This document shows positions 25,912 to 35,421 of a stretch of DNA of 64,000 nt, piece by piece. The stretch is from Bacillus_BE sp042263505. Lineage in GTDB: Bacteria; Bacillota; Bacilli; Bacillales; Cytobacillaceae. The notes below the pieces were generated by a model. It saw only the letters and a program-made list of their open reading frames with translations, was not told the DNA's origin and did no database searches. The first letter of the stretch is position 1. Every line of letters starts with the position of its first letter. The translations under genes and the position numbers were made by a program. Location of the stretch: NCBI RefSeq assembly GCF_042263505.1, contig NZ_JBHKFI010000013.1, forward strand, positions 1 to 64,000, given 5' to 3'.

Positions 25912-27402
25912 TCACCTTCTTCCTATGAGTTGTGATTTTTGAATTTTCCCTGTTGCATTCTTTGGCAGTTCATTTATAAAAGTAATTTTTTTAGGAATTT
26001 TATATTTTGCTAGAAATTCTCTGCAATAATTGAGGACATCGTCTTTTGTTAAAGCGCTTCCAATTTTCTTTACAATGAAAGCCTCGGGAACCTCTCCCCA
26101 ATAAGGATCCGCCTGCCCAACTACCGCGACTTCGGAAACATCTTTTATTTGGCTGATAACTTGTTCCACTTCAAGCGGATAGATATTTTCCCCTCCAGAA
26201 ATAATCATTTCTTTCCTCCTGCCCACTATAAATAGGAAACCTTCATCATCTGCCTTCGCTAAATCTCCTGTCAGCAGCCAGCCATCTTTCAATGCTTCCT
26301 TTGTAGCATCAGGGCGATTCCAATATTCTTTCATTATGTTTGGCCCTCTAACTGCCAGCTCACCAACTTCTCCATTTTCAACTTCTCTCCCCTCCGAATC
26401 GATCAGCTTATATTCGGAAAATAAAACTGGTTTTCCAATAGAACCCTTTTTACGTGGTGCATCCTCTTTTGTAAGCATAAAAAGAGTAGGAGACGCTTCT
26501 GTCATTCCAAAGCCCTGACCGAATAAATATCCTTTATCATAATAGGCTTCAATTAATTCACGTGGACATGGTGCTCCTCCATTATAAAACCAGCGCACTG
26601 AACTCAAATCTGCACTTTGAAAAGCCGGACTAGTGAGCAATGCCTGATGAATCGTCGGTACCCCCATAACAATAGTTACCTTTTCTTTTTCTATCATGGA
26701 TATCACCTTTTCAGGATCAAACTTGCCTGGAATGACAATCGTACCGCCTGAAAATAATGATGGAAAGCAAAAAAGTCCGATTCCTCCAATATGAAATAGA
26801 GGAAGCAAAACAATGCAGCGGTCCTCCGAAGTCAAATCGATGGAAAGCTTGTTATTGATGGCATTCCAGAACATATTGCCTTGCGTTAAAACCGCTCCTT
26901 TTGGCTTGCCGGTTGTCCCTGAGGTATAGCAAATTATAAATGGAGCATCTTCATCTATCCTTTCTTCAAAAGAGAAGTTGCTTACAGAAGAAGCTGAATC
27001 TTGGAAAATTTCTTCTATTAACTCCAAGTTTTCCATTCCAGTTTGCTTGATTAGGGATGATGCAAACTCTTCATTTTCTTTTTCTGCAAAAATCATTTTG
27101 GAGCCGCTGTCTGTTAGTTGAAAAATGAGCTCTTTTGCGCTTAATCGAATGTTTAAAGGGACCGCTATACATTCGATTTTAGCTATTGCAAAAAGAAGAA
27201 CTATATATTCAATTCGGTTTTGCGACAAAATAGCAATGCGTTCTCCTTTTTTTCCTTTAAGTTTTTCCTTGATCTTTGCAGCTGCTGTATGAATCATTTT
27301 GTTCAGCTGTTTATAGGACACCTTTTCTTTTTCTGTAATGACTGCTATTCTATTAGGATGTGTGTATGCCCATTTTTGAATCCAATAGGCAATGCCTTTC
27401 AT
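25912..27402 (-). CDS. AMP-forming acyl-CoA/acyl-ACP ligase
   Basis: A 496-aa ANL-superfamily enzyme. It has the P-loop-like YTSGTTGKPKGAV near residue 158, the GQGFGMTEASP adenylate motif, TGDLAKAD, and the hinge GRRKEMIISGGENIYP near residue 402. The catalytic Lys is in NATGKIQKS near the C-terminus. It activates a carboxylic acid as acyl-AMP and then the thioester, most likely a medium or long fatty acid; MenE-like aromatic acids cannot be excluded. Second gene of the operon, 9 bp behind the TetR gene. Confidence 0.9.
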   Translation of the reverse strand: MKGIAYWIQKWAYTHPNRIAVITEKEKVSYKQLNKMIHTAAAKIKEKLKGKKGERIAILSQNRIEYIVLLFAIAKIECIAVPLNIRLSAKELIFQLTDSGSKMIFAEKENEEFASSLIKQTGMENLELIEEIFQDSASSVSNFSFEERIDEDAPFIICYTSGTTGKPKGAVLTQGNMFWNAINNKLSIDLTSEDRCIVLLPLFHIGGIGLFCFPSLFSGGTIVIPGKFDPEKVISMIEKEKVTIVMGVPTIHQALLTSPAFQSADLSSVRWFYNGGAPCPRELIEAYYDKGYLFGQGFGMTEASPTLFMLTKEDAPRKKGSIGKPVLFSEYKLIDSEGREVENGEVGELAVRGPNIMKEYWNRPDATKEALKDGWLLTGDLAKADDEGFLFIVGRRKEMIISGGENIYPLEVEQVISQIKDVSEVAVVGQADPYWGEVPEAFIVKKIGSALTKDDVLNYCREFLAKYKIPKKITFINELPKNATGKIQKSQLIGRR

Positions 27403-27414
27403 AGAACTCCTCCT

Positions 27415-28017
27415 TTACTTTTTCAATCCCTGAAATATCAGTGTCATCGCAGCATCAAACGCCTCTTCAGGAACGTCCTTCTTCTCCCAATACACCCATC
27501 TCATCCCCAAGAACTGTCCAATCGACATTAAACAATAAGCAATAGTCTCTTGATCCAGTTCCTTAAATTCACCAGCCTCAACGCCTTGAGACAAGCTTTT
27601 TAAAAATCCATTGGCCAGCTTTCCGTAATACCACTTGAAAAGCTCTTGGTCTACCACAATGGCCTGCTGGACGATACTATATAAATCAGGATGATTTTTG
27701 ACCCAGCTAAAAAATGCAAAGAAACCTTTCCTCTGTGCCTCCTCAAAGGAAGAACTGCCTGCCATTCCTTCCTTAATCGCGATTCGTAAATCCCGGCTAT
27801 AATTTCGAATTAATTCATCGAAAATATCTTTCTTTGAGGGAAAATAATTATAAAACGTTCCTTGGGCAACCTTTGCTTCTTGAGAAATATTGACAATAGA
27901 AGTTTCAAAATATCCTTTCTGACCAAAGACCACCTCAGCAGCCATCAGTAACTTTTCTCGAGTTTCCATTCCTCTTTGTGTTAGTACTTTTTCTTCATCT
28001 AAATTTCTTATTGACAC
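27415..28017 (-). CDS. TetR/AcrR family regulator of the lipid operon
   Basis: A 200-aa repressor with HTH near residues 18-60 (EVVFGQKGYFETSIVNISQEA and GTFYNYFPSKKDIF as landmarks). The C-terminal domain resembles fatty-acid-responsive TetR proteins such as FadR of Bacillus. AGAGG lies 8 nt before GTG 28017, which is chosen as start over the GTG at 28026. It is the first gene of its own operon (ligase, MaoC, KAS III, NHL), so it likely autoregulates it in response to an acyl-CoA. Confidence 0.88.
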   Translation of the reverse strand: MSIRNLDEEKVLTQRGMETREKLLMAAEVVFGQKGYFETSIVNISQEAKVAQGTFYNYFPSKKDIFDELIRNYSRDLRIAIKEGMAGSSSFEEAQRKGFFAFFSWVKNHPDLYSIVQQAIVVDQELFKWYYGKLANGFLKSLSQGVEAGEFKELDQETIAYCLMSIGQFLGMRWVYWEKKDVPEEAFDAAMTLIFQGLKK

Positions 28018-28099
28018 CTGAATCACCTCTCAACTTTATTATATAAAATTTTCTAAAAATTGCAACAGTTACTTTCTGAAAATTAAAAATCTATTAAAA

Positions 28100-28200
28100 G
28101 AAGCAAAGGGACGGTTCTTTGCTTCTTCTGTGTCCAGTTCTTAAGTTGTTTTTTAATTATTCGGAAAATTTTATGAAGCAGGGAACCGTCCCCTGCTTCA
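28100..28200. repeat. Two opposed copies of the GGGACGGTTC short repeat
   Basis: GAAGCAAAGGGACGGTTCTTTGCTTC at 28100-28125 (landmark) and, in opposite orientation, a GAAGCAGGGAACCGTCCCCTGCTTC word at 28175-28199. Each is itself palindromic at the ends (GAAGCA/TGCTTC). Same family as copies at 21683, 32490, 34609, 35256 and 35456. The rest of 28018-28303 is featureless. Confidence 0.75.
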
Positions 28201-28303
28201 TCTATGGATTCGCCGATTTTTTAATGGCAAGTGCATTTTCTAACATTTAAGCTATGTAATCAAACCTTAGAAATATGGCCCAATATGATATTTTCAAATT
28301 CAT

Positions 28304-28822
28304 CTAAATCATTCGCTCAAAATCTTTCCTTAAACATGCCTGCTTTAATCTCTTTGACTTTATTAAGTACTTAATATCAGAAAGCTGATCATATGAAAGT
28401 TGAATATGAAAATAGTTAATATACTCAAGTATCGCAAATAAGTAAATAAAGCCTGAGAGCGATAAACCACCAAAAGGCAATGATGGATACCATTTGAAAA
28501 AATCAAAGACGAACATAAAAGGTAAGACAATAATCAGGCCAATATCCCATTTCTGTAAGTTTTTCAATCGCTTCACAATCCGAACAGGAGTTACAGATAT
28601 ATTTTCCTTCTTTAATCTCCTCCATTTTGCATACCAGTAAACACTCCCCTGCACTAAAAGCAACTCCAAAAGAAAAAATGAAGCCCAAAAAGAAATAAGT
28701 GAAAATAGATGTAGTTGAGGAAAAGCCTTATTAAGTAAAAAGCTCACAAAAATAAAACTTACTACTGCCATTGATTCACCTGTATATAGATAGGATAGAC
28801 GCGTCTCTAACATTTTTCTCAA
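28304..28822 (-). CDS. Hypothetical four-helix membrane protein
   Basis: A 172-aa protein with about four transmembrane segments (near residues 18-35, 40-60, 92-110 and 118-136) and basic loops, including a K/R-rich cytoplasmic stretch after helix two. No family recognised. The TTG start is supported by GAGGTGA 8 nt upstream. It stands alone between the lipid operon and the sigma fusion gene. Function unknown. Confidence 0.65.
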   Translation of the reverse strand: MRKMLETRLSYLYTGESMAVVSFIFVSFLLNKAFPQLHLFSLISFWASFFLLELLLVQGSVYWYAKWRRLKKENISVTPVRIVKRLKNLQKWDIGLIIVLPFMFVFDFFKWYPSLPFGGLSLSGFIYLFAILEYINYFHIQLSYDQLSDIKYLIKSKRLKQACLRKDFERMI

Positions 28823-29228
28823 TTGGCTATCACCTCACTATAAAAAATAAATTGTCACATTGCTTCCTCATTTTTCTCCCGACTTAATGATGTTACTCCT
28901 GTTGAATGATCCGTTAAATCACGTCGCCAGCAGTTGATTATCTTGATTTCTTGAAAAACTAATTCATACAAATTCCATTTTTCTCTATTAGATGGAATAG
29001 ATTTCCTTATACAATTAATGTAGCACTTTTTGCTAAAAATCACCTGAATTTCCAATAAAAGGAACAGGCGTGGAAAAAGCCCGAATTATGCAAAAGTTTT
29101 TTAACAAGATCCGGGTCAGTTTAGTTAGCAAATGTTTATTAAATTTCTATTTTATCATCTGCGAGATGAACTCCACATGGTCAACTGAACTATATCATTC
29201 TTGCTGAAGTATCTCTCACCCTCACATA
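28823..29228. other. Intergenic stretch with a degenerate repeat
   Basis: No convincing gene. At 29151-29190 lies a degenerate relative of the repeat at 31955-32050 and 60378-60471. Read on the minus strand it encodes a DHVEFISQMI-like string. Confidence 0.4.
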
Positions 29229-31325
29229 TTATTTCAACGGAATCTTCACAACATCATCCAAATATTTTGTTGTGTTATATCCATAAATCTCTAGTTTTTT
29301 CGGAATCACTTTCTCTCCACTGTTGTTATTTTGTAACCTTATCCTTTCTACAGTTATGAAATAACGAGGCTGCTCGACTTCTTCATATGCGTCAGGGATT
29401 TCATTCTCATCGTATTGGATCCCGTTTTTATCAACAAGCACTCCTTCAGAATCGATTCCCATCTCCATTTCCGTCGAATTTGCATTATTTTCATCCTCAC
29501 CAATGACTTGGTATTGGAGAGACTCATATGCCCGATTCTCAATTTCATGATTGCTTATGACAACATTGGAAGGCAGTCCAACTTCCACCTTGTCAATGGA
29601 GATTGCACTTCCTGCATATTCAAAGGTTTGAGGATATTCCTGAGAAGCATCCAGTTTGATGGTTTTAGGGTCTTCAATTGTTAGATAAATAGATCCAAGT
29701 TGAATGCGAACCTCTTTTGGCTTTTTTCCAAAAAATGGGTCAAAATGTGTTTGAAAAGTATTCCAATTCATGTCTTGTTGTGAATCATAAAAAGAGCTGC
29801 CATAGCTGCCATAGCGATCAGCTTTCACTTTTTTATTATTTACTTCTAAATGGTCAAAATTGAGAGATTCTATCCGTTTCTTTGAGTATTCTCTATTTAT
29901 ACTATATTGCAGAGTCGTTGCCGTCGGAGCTACGATTATCTTATCAAATCGAACCGGAATCCCCTCGACTTCTATTTCTTTATCCAACGAATATTCGGTT
30001 GAAGGATATTTTGTTACTGGTATTTCGAAGTTCCACTCCCCTGTTTCGTATCCCATATTCTCATAAACATTTAAACTATTCCGCTTAGAGGAATCACGAC
30101 TCAATTTTTGAAGTTTAGTGATCTTGAATTTGATTGTCCCATTATCCTTTCTAAGTGGCGGTAAACCCATCTTCCCATAATACACATTCTTTTTTTCATT
30201 ATTTACATCCGATTTAAGGTCAGGAAGATAATACCTTGGAAATTTTTCACTATTCATGATTTCATGTTCATTCTCCACTAAAACTCCATCATCATAATTC
30301 ATCACAAATTGATTGTCCTCGTTTGTATCCTCTATTTCATAAAAAACAAGCGTCTGAACATCATCCGCAATCGCACTCTTGATCTTAATTTTCACTCCAT
30401 CGCTTTCCGCTTCCAGGTCCAGCCTTTCACCCAAATCCTGTTGCAAAAAGGTTCGCAATTCCTGATCTTCTTCCGTCCATGTATAGTAAAGGTAGGAAAA
30501 CGCCCCCGTAAAAAAACCGATACTTGTTAACAATGCAAATGCACCTGCAAAAATAAGTCCCTTTCTTCGACGTTTCTTGCGCTTCTGTTGTCTGTGCTTT
30601 TCCTGTTCTGCCAGCCTCTCTTTGACGTTTTCCATGAAACCGGATGGCATACGCAAATTTTCTATCTTTTCAGTAAGATTTAACATGGTTAACATGACAT
30701 CCTGAAAGGTAGCCAAGTCCTCTTGACAGTTTTTACATTGAAAAATATGCACCTCAAAATTGATCTTTTTCGATCGTTCCAAGTTTTTTTCCAAGTAATC
30801 GATGTAATCCTTATGGTACTCCTTACAGCCATGAAAAGCCGATTTGTACCCCATTTCTTTTCTAAAGGAATAGATTCCAGAAAACAAAAGCTCTTTGATC
30901 TTTTCTACTGATACTTGAAGAAGTTGGGCCACTTCTTCCTTAGAGAATCCTTTTACATAGGTAAGGAACATCGCTTCTTTCTCGTACTCATTCAAATGAT
31001 CAAGGGCTTTAAAAAAATCCTGAAGTGGTTCACTTTCTTCATCCGCTTGTAAACTTTGATCATCAGAAAGCTCCCGACAAGTTTGGATGAAAATGGAGGT
31101 AACCCACAATTCGAATGATGTTTCATTTTTAAATCGAGACAATTCCTTTTGGACTTTTATAATGGAGCGGTAAAAAAGCTCGTCCATTTGCTGCTGATTT
31201 CTAAGATAACACCAACCAAGTGTATAAAATGATTGTTTATGCAGATCGAACCAATCAGCAATGGATTCCAAGGCTTTTTCTCTTATTGTAGTGATTGGAA
31301 TTGCATTTATTTTTGCTGGAATCAT
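29229..31325 (-). CDS. ECF sigma factor fused to zinc anti-sigma domain, TM helix and DUF4179-like extracellular sensor
   Basis: A 698-aa fusion. Residues 1-90 resemble a diverged sigma region 2, and about 105-160 a sigma region 4 helix-turn-helix (EKEAMFLTYVKGFSKEEVAQ). Then comes a zinc anti-sigma motif, H193-x3-C197-x2-C200. A basic stretch (RKKRRRK) leads into one transmembrane helix near 256-281. The outer 415 residues look like DUF4179 plus a second beta domain. Normally the sigma factor and anti-sigma are separate genes; here they form one chain, which raises the question of how sigma is released. GGGGGA lies 9 nt before ATG. No frameshift separates the parts. Confidence 0.88.
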   Translation of the reverse strand: MIPAKINAIPITTIREKALESIADWFDLHKQSFYTLGWCYLRNQQQMDELFYRSIIKVQKELSRFKNETSFELWVTSIFIQTCRELSDDQSLQADEESEPLQDFFKALDHLNEYEKEAMFLTYVKGFSKEEVAQLLQVSVEKIKELLFSGIYSFRKEMGYKSAFHGCKEYHKDYIDYLEKNLERSKKINFEVHIFQCKNCQEDLATFQDVMLTMLNLTEKIENLRMPSGFMENVKERLAEQEKHRQQKRKKRRRKGLIFAGAFALLTSIGFFTGAFSYLYYTWTEEDQELRTFLQQDLGERLDLEAESDGVKIKIKSAIADDVQTLVFYEIEDTNEDNQFVMNYDDGVLVENEHEIMNSEKFPRYYLPDLKSDVNNEKKNVYYGKMGLPPLRKDNGTIKFKITKLQKLSRDSSKRNSLNVYENMGYETGEWNFEIPVTKYPSTEYSLDKEIEVEGIPVRFDKIIVAPTATTLQYSINREYSKKRIESLNFDHLEVNNKKVKADRYGSYGSSFYDSQQDMNWNTFQTHFDPFFGKKPKEVRIQLGSIYLTIEDPKTIKLDASQEYPQTFEYAGSAISIDKVEVGLPSNVVISNHEIENRAYESLQYQVIGEDENNANSTEMEMGIDSEGVLVDKNGIQYDENEIPDAYEEVEQPRYFITVERIRLQNNNSGEKVIPKKLEIYGYNTTKYLDDVVKIPLK

Positions 31326-32063
31326 ATAGGTATTCCCCCTTTAACATTCTCATTTAACCTAATGCATTTTGAATTCTTGGTCATTTTATTTATAAAAACG
31401 TAGGTACAGGCTTTTCCCAAAAACTTTTGTAGGACCTAGCACCCGTCCCCTAGGTACCCAGTTTTACTTTCCGTAGCATCTTTTGTACCATTTGCCACTT
31501 TCAAAAAAAGCATGAATCATTTCTTATAGTCTCTTGACTATCACTATTATCGAATATAGCAAAGCCATTAAGGTGTATATATATTTCCTCTTATGTACTT
31601 AACTCTGTGAATATTAAAACAACCTATCTGCACTGCCAGTTTCCACTATTTTCTAAAATCTTTTAATATTATTATAACTTGATTCACCTTTTTTTCTAAT
31701 TCTTTATTCATTTTGTTTCAAATGCAAAATTTTTAAAGCTTATGTATTAACAGGCTAACCTATGAACAAATTTCTCATCTTGATTATTAACATCAATAGT
31801 AGAAGTGTAAGTTTTTAACAATATCGTTAGCTAAGACAATAGCTTCTCAGCTTTTTAAACTGTGATACAACAACTACCTGTTGTCTGAATCGAAGTTATT
31901 GTCTTTGGCAGCCTTAGAATTCACTACCGATTCTCCTCTCCCCGAAAATGAATAGAAGCAGGTGATCCCTTATTGGGAACCTGCTTCTTCTTTTAAAATC
32001 ATTTGCGAAATCACTTCAACATGTTCAAAGTGTATGCGGCAACATATTGGATGTTAGTGCACT
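31326..32063. other. Intergenic stretch with terminator-like repeat
   Basis: No gene is supported in 740 bp. It holds the promoter region of the sigma fusion gene and, at 31955-32050, a dispersed repeat that starts with a strong hairpin. Confidence 0.5.
31955..32050. repeat. Dispersed repeat with GAAGCAGGT/ACCTGCTTC hairpin, copy 1
   Basis: Matches 60378-60471 in the same orientation. It begins with a hairpin (GAAGCAGGT..TCCC / GGGA..ACCTGCTTC) followed by TTCTTTTAA, so it can also terminate transcription. The second half on the minus strand encodes HVEVISQMILKEEAGSQ before a stop. Confidence 0.65.
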
Positions 32064-32462
32064 TCATTTATATATTTTACTCAATTCGTCTATAAAGGCC
32101 GGTCTATTTTTATATAAACTCATTAATTCATTTATCAACTCCATTTGCTTTGATTTACCTGCAGTCTTTTTATATCTCATGATTTGGTGACAAACCCCTT
32201 GATAATCTTTTCGTTTGGACGAGGTCCTAGCTGACAATTTTATAGATTCTTTATAAATTTCGATGACTTCTTTTTTATAATGTTTGACTAACTTTTCAGC
32301 ATAACTTTCAATATAACTAGGATTATCTCTGACAAACCCCAACATTTCTTCCAAATCATTTTCTTGCTCTATCAATTTAAGAAATATCTGACTGGTTTGC
32401 CATCCCTTCCCCGTTTTTAGTTCATGTTTTAGTTTTGTAATGCCGTTTATGACCCAGTAAAA
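32064..32462 (-). pseudogene. C-terminal fragment of an unrecognised, partly SWIM-protein-like gene
   Basis: An open frame of 133 codons without a credible start. A TTG at 32375 would give 103 aa but has no ribosome binding site. It reads WVINGITKLKHELKTGKGW, then a helical, lysine-rich C-terminus (VKHYKKEVIEIYKESIKL, YKNRPAFIDELSKIYK). This resembles the helical tails of SWIM zinc-finger proteins in Bacillaceae, but that is a weak resemblance. The frame begins exactly where a short dispersed repeat lies, so it looks like the stump of a deleted gene. Confidence 0.5.
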
Positions 32463-32516
32463 TCACAATTTCTTTCACCATCAATGATGTCATTTTGGAA
32501 GCAAAGAACTGTCCTT
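32461..32516. repeat. Post-stop dispersed repeat, copy A
   Basis: Contains CACAATTTCTTTC, GATGTCATTTTGGAAGCA and a GTCC word. Aligns with 34591-34627 and 35422-35477. It lies 16 bp after the rarA stop on the minus strand. Confidence 0.7.
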
Positions 32517-32531
32517 TCTCCTTTCTTCAAA

Positions 32532-33860
32532 CTACGATTTACGGTTTCTTTTATGCCATTCCGTAATTTCTTTAAGCCTTTGTTTGAACTTAGCTTCCGA
32601 ACCTTGAGTAGTTGGATGGTAATATTCATGACCTATTAACGAATCCGGCATCGTCTGCATCGCCGTTAATTTTTCTTCTGTATCATGAGCGTATTTATAT
32701 CCCTTGCCGTAATTTAGATCTTTCATCAACTTGGTAGGTGCATTGCGTAAATGCAGGGGAACGGGTTCATCCATAGAGTTCAGGGAATCTTTTTTTGCTC
32801 TCATATAAGCTAAATAAGCTGAATTTGATTTTGGGGCCAGTGAAAAGTAAATCACAGCTTGGGTCAGGTGTACATCACATTCAGGCATACCAATGAATTG
32901 ACATGCTTGAAAAACAGATACCGCAATTTCCAAAGCTCTACTGTCCGCTAAACCGATGTCTTCACTTGCAAATCTAACCAATCTTCGAGCGATGTACAAT
33001 GGATCTTCCCCGCCTTCCAACATCCGTGATAACCAGTAGATAGCCGCATTCACATCACTATTTCGCATGGACTTATGCAATGCAGAGATAATATTATAGT
33101 GTTCTTCTCCATTTTTGTCATACAATAGTGATTTCCTATTGATAATCTGGGTTAGATCCTCTTTGCTGATTATGACCGGGCCATTCTGTTTTTTTCCATT
33201 CAGGACGGCCATCTCCAGTGTATTCAACGCAATACGGGCATCTCCATTTGAAAATTCTGCTATGGCCAATAATGTACGATCGTCAATTTGGATATTTTGA
33301 TATTCATACCCATTGGGATTTACGATGGCTTGTTTTAATAATTCCACGACTTCACTGCTTGTTAATTGATATAGGACAAACACCTTGCATCGTGATAACA
33401 GGGCCGAATTGACTTCAAAAGATGGATTTTCAGTGGTTGCACCTATGAGAATAATACTGCCATTCTCAACATAAGGTAAAAAGGCATCTTGCTGTGCTTT
33501 ATTGAATCGGTGAATTTCATCAATAAATAAAATAGTCTTTTCACCTAATTGCCGATATTCCTCAGCTTCCTTCATAACGTTACGAATATCTTTAATACCA
33601 CTTGTAACAGCACTGAAATCCACAAATTTTGATTGGGTTTGATTGGCAATAATTCTCGCCAATGTTGTCTTCCCTACTCCGGGAGGGCCCCAGAAGATCA
33701 TGGAAGAAACACGGTCATGTTCAATCATTTCCCTGAGAACCATTCCTTTACCTAACAGGTGTTTTTGTCCAATGAATTCATCTAAACTTTGAGGACGCAC
33801 TCTGCTCGCCAAGGGACGGCTTTGATCATTATCGTTATCAAATAAAGAAGTTTGCTTCAA
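32532..33860 (-). CDS. rarA: Replication-associated recombination protein A (RarA/MgsA)
   Basis: A 442-aa AAA+ ATPase, full length. It has Walker A FWGPPGVGKTTLA near residue 54, Walker B ILFIDEIHRFNK near 103, sensor 1 GATTENPSFE and the arginine finger in LLSRCKVF. The C-terminal MgsA tetramerisation domain runs from about residue 255. RarA acts at stalled replication forks and binds SSB and DNA ends. TTG start at 33860, with AAGGAGGGG 6 nt upstream. Stands alone. Confidence 0.95.
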   Translation of the reverse strand: MKQTSLFDNDNDQSRPLASRVRPQSLDEFIGQKHLLGKGMVLREMIEHDRVSSMIFWGPPGVGKTTLARIIANQTQSKFVDFSAVTSGIKDIRNVMKEAEEYRQLGEKTILFIDEIHRFNKAQQDAFLPYVENGSIILIGATTENPSFEVNSALLSRCKVFVLYQLTSSEVVELLKQAIVNPNGYEYQNIQIDDRTLLAIAEFSNGDARIALNTLEMAVLNGKKQNGPVIISKEDLTQIINRKSLLYDKNGEEHYNIISALHKSMRNSDVNAAIYWLSRMLEGGEDPLYIARRLVRFASEDIGLADSRALEIAVSVFQACQFIGMPECDVHLTQAVIYFSLAPKSNSAYLAYMRAKKDSLNSMDEPVPLHLRNAPTKLMKDLNYGKGYKYAHDTEEKLTAMQTMPDSLIGHEYYHPTTQGSEAKFKQRLKEITEWHKRNRKS

Positions 33861-34660
33861 GGTTAACCCCTCCTTGTAAAAAAGGACTGCACTGCATCAA
33901 ATTAAGATAGGAAATAATTGAATAAGAAATTTGATTTTCCTCAATCGTTTATCATAATACATTTGATTTGCTTTTGTTCCCTTGCAGAGATAATCCATTT
34001 ACGCCATGCCCTTTTCTATTACGATTCAACAAAGCAACGATGCCACTTTTTTTACAAATGGTATATCTATATTTTAAAAATGCAGGCCTTTTCGCTTATT
34101 GGTATGATCTTTCCAAATCAGTTAAAGAAGGGACTGCAAATGAAAAGTTCCTGCTTTGTTTGCTTAAGTACAATTTTATTTTATGCCCATTTACTCACTT
34201 CTTCCAGCTTTCAAACTCCTTTTCTCCTCCAGAGCTCCATGCCACCTTTTATGCCCATAGGCAGTTGGACATTTTTTTGATTCAAAGATAGCCGTTTTTT
34301 TCCCTGTTTTCCCCTCAATTCCCCCCCCTTTTTTCCGGGTTTAAAATAAACTCTTTCGAAAATGTTGCACGAGGGCAAATTGAAAAGTACAGGAATAGAA
34401 AGGGCTTGAGCAGAAAAAGGCCCTGATTTCGGAAAGAATTATTTTCACAAAATCAGGACCGGATTGGAAATCTTTATTTTGAATCGGAAAAGTTTATTTG
34501 GGGGCTACATAGTAGATAAGAATCTAGAGAAAGATGGTTATAAACTTTTAATTTTCATCGTAATCAGTGGGTCTTACTTTAAAAAGCACCCAGGTGATGT
34601 CATTTTGGAAGCAGAGAAACGTCCCTTCACTTCCTCCCGACTAGCGTTTCACACCTAAAT
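33861..34660. other. Long intergenic stretch without a supported gene
   Basis: About 800 bp. Overlapping open frames near 33920-34290 have low-complexity Cys/Phe/His-rich translations and no ribosome binding sites. An inverted repeat GGCCCTGATTT / AAATCAGGACC lies at about 34422-34459. The repeat at 34591-34627 borders the DUF4256 stop. Confidence 0.5.
34591..34627. repeat. Post-stop dispersed repeat, copy B
   Basis: GGTGATGTCATTTTGGAAGC then AGAGAAACGTCCCTT. About 34 bp after the DUF4256 gene stop on the minus strand. Confidence 0.65.
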
Positions 34661-35227
34661 TTAGACCCTTAATGAGCCACGGAAACCCCTAGCAGCATAG
34701 TAGGATTCTGCTCCATTGTGATATACAAAGACAGTGTCGTAGCGACGATCACAAAAGACGGCCCCTCCAAGTTTTCTAATATTAGAGGGAGTTTTCACCC
34801 AGCTTGATGTTTTGGTATCGAAATTTCCTAGCTTTTGCAGCTCCCGGTATTGTTCTTCCGTTAAAATCTCAATACCCATATCAACTGCCATATCAATAGC
34901 GTTATTTTGTGGTTTGTGTTCTTTCCTTGACTCCAGCGCTTCACGGTCGTAGCAAACACTTCTTCGGCCTTTAGGACTTTGCAAAGAACAATCATAAAAA
35001 ATATATTCGTTCTTCTTTTGATCATGACCAACAATATCTGGTTCACCGCCGGTTCTTTCCATTTCATTAAGTGACCAGAGTTTTTCTAGATTAGTTTCTA
35101 GCTTTTCTTGTACTTTTGCCCATTCAAGGGCTTTATGACGATTCATGTTTTTCTCAAAACGGGCTTTCAATATCCCAAGTATCTCTTCATGTTGTTCTGG
35201 TAACAACTTTCTCTTTCCATTTCCCAT
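34661..35227 (-). CDS. DUF4256 domain-containing protein
   Basis: A 188-aa protein matching DUF4256 over its full length (EILGILKARFEKNMNRH, then EMERTGGEPDIVG, FYDCSLQSPKGRRS and WVKTPSNIRKLGGA). The family is cytosolic and widespread in Firmicutes with no known function. Conserved Asp/Glu and Cys residues hint at an enzyme. GGAAGGAGG lies 8 nt before the ATG at 35227; the longer frame upstream is not conserved-looking. Stands alone. Confidence 0.9.
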   Translation of the reverse strand: MGNGKRKLLPEQHEEILGILKARFEKNMNRHKALEWAKVQEKLETNLEKLWSLNEMERTGGEPDIVGHDQKKNEYIFYDCSLQSPKGRRSVCYDREALESRKEHKPQNNAIDMAVDMGIEILTEEQYRELQKLGNFDTKTSSWVKTPSNIRKLGGAVFCDRRYDTVFVYHNGAESYYAARGFRGSLRV

Positions 35228-35253
35228 ACTAAAACCTCCTTCCACATGTTCGT

Positions 35254-35284
35254 AAATAAAGCAAGGGGACGGTTCTTTGCTTCT
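35254..35284. repeat. Short GGGACGGTTCTTTGCTTC repeat
   Basis: AAAGCAAGGGGACGGTTCTT then TGCTTCT, just upstream of the DUF4256 gene. Same family as 21683 and 28100. Confidence 0.65.
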
Positions 35285-35421
35285 CAAATTATGATTTCTT
35301 CCTTCATATAATATAATCTTCCAAAAGTGTCCAAGCGATAGTCCCTTTTTTCACAAAAAACACATTTTATTTCCTTTTTTTAAGATATTTCTCTTAGAAA
35401 AGAGGTTTATAAGCTAGCAAA

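Noticed and set aside
28855..29055. A 66-codon minus-strand frame upstream of the four-helix membrane protein
   Set aside because: No ribosome binding site and no recognisable domain; probably leader sequence.
33918..34291. Two overlapping plus-strand frames of over 100 codons
   Set aside because: Cys/Phe/His-rich low-complexity translations, no ribosome binding site, no known family; typical of A+T/pyrimidine-rich non-coding DNA.
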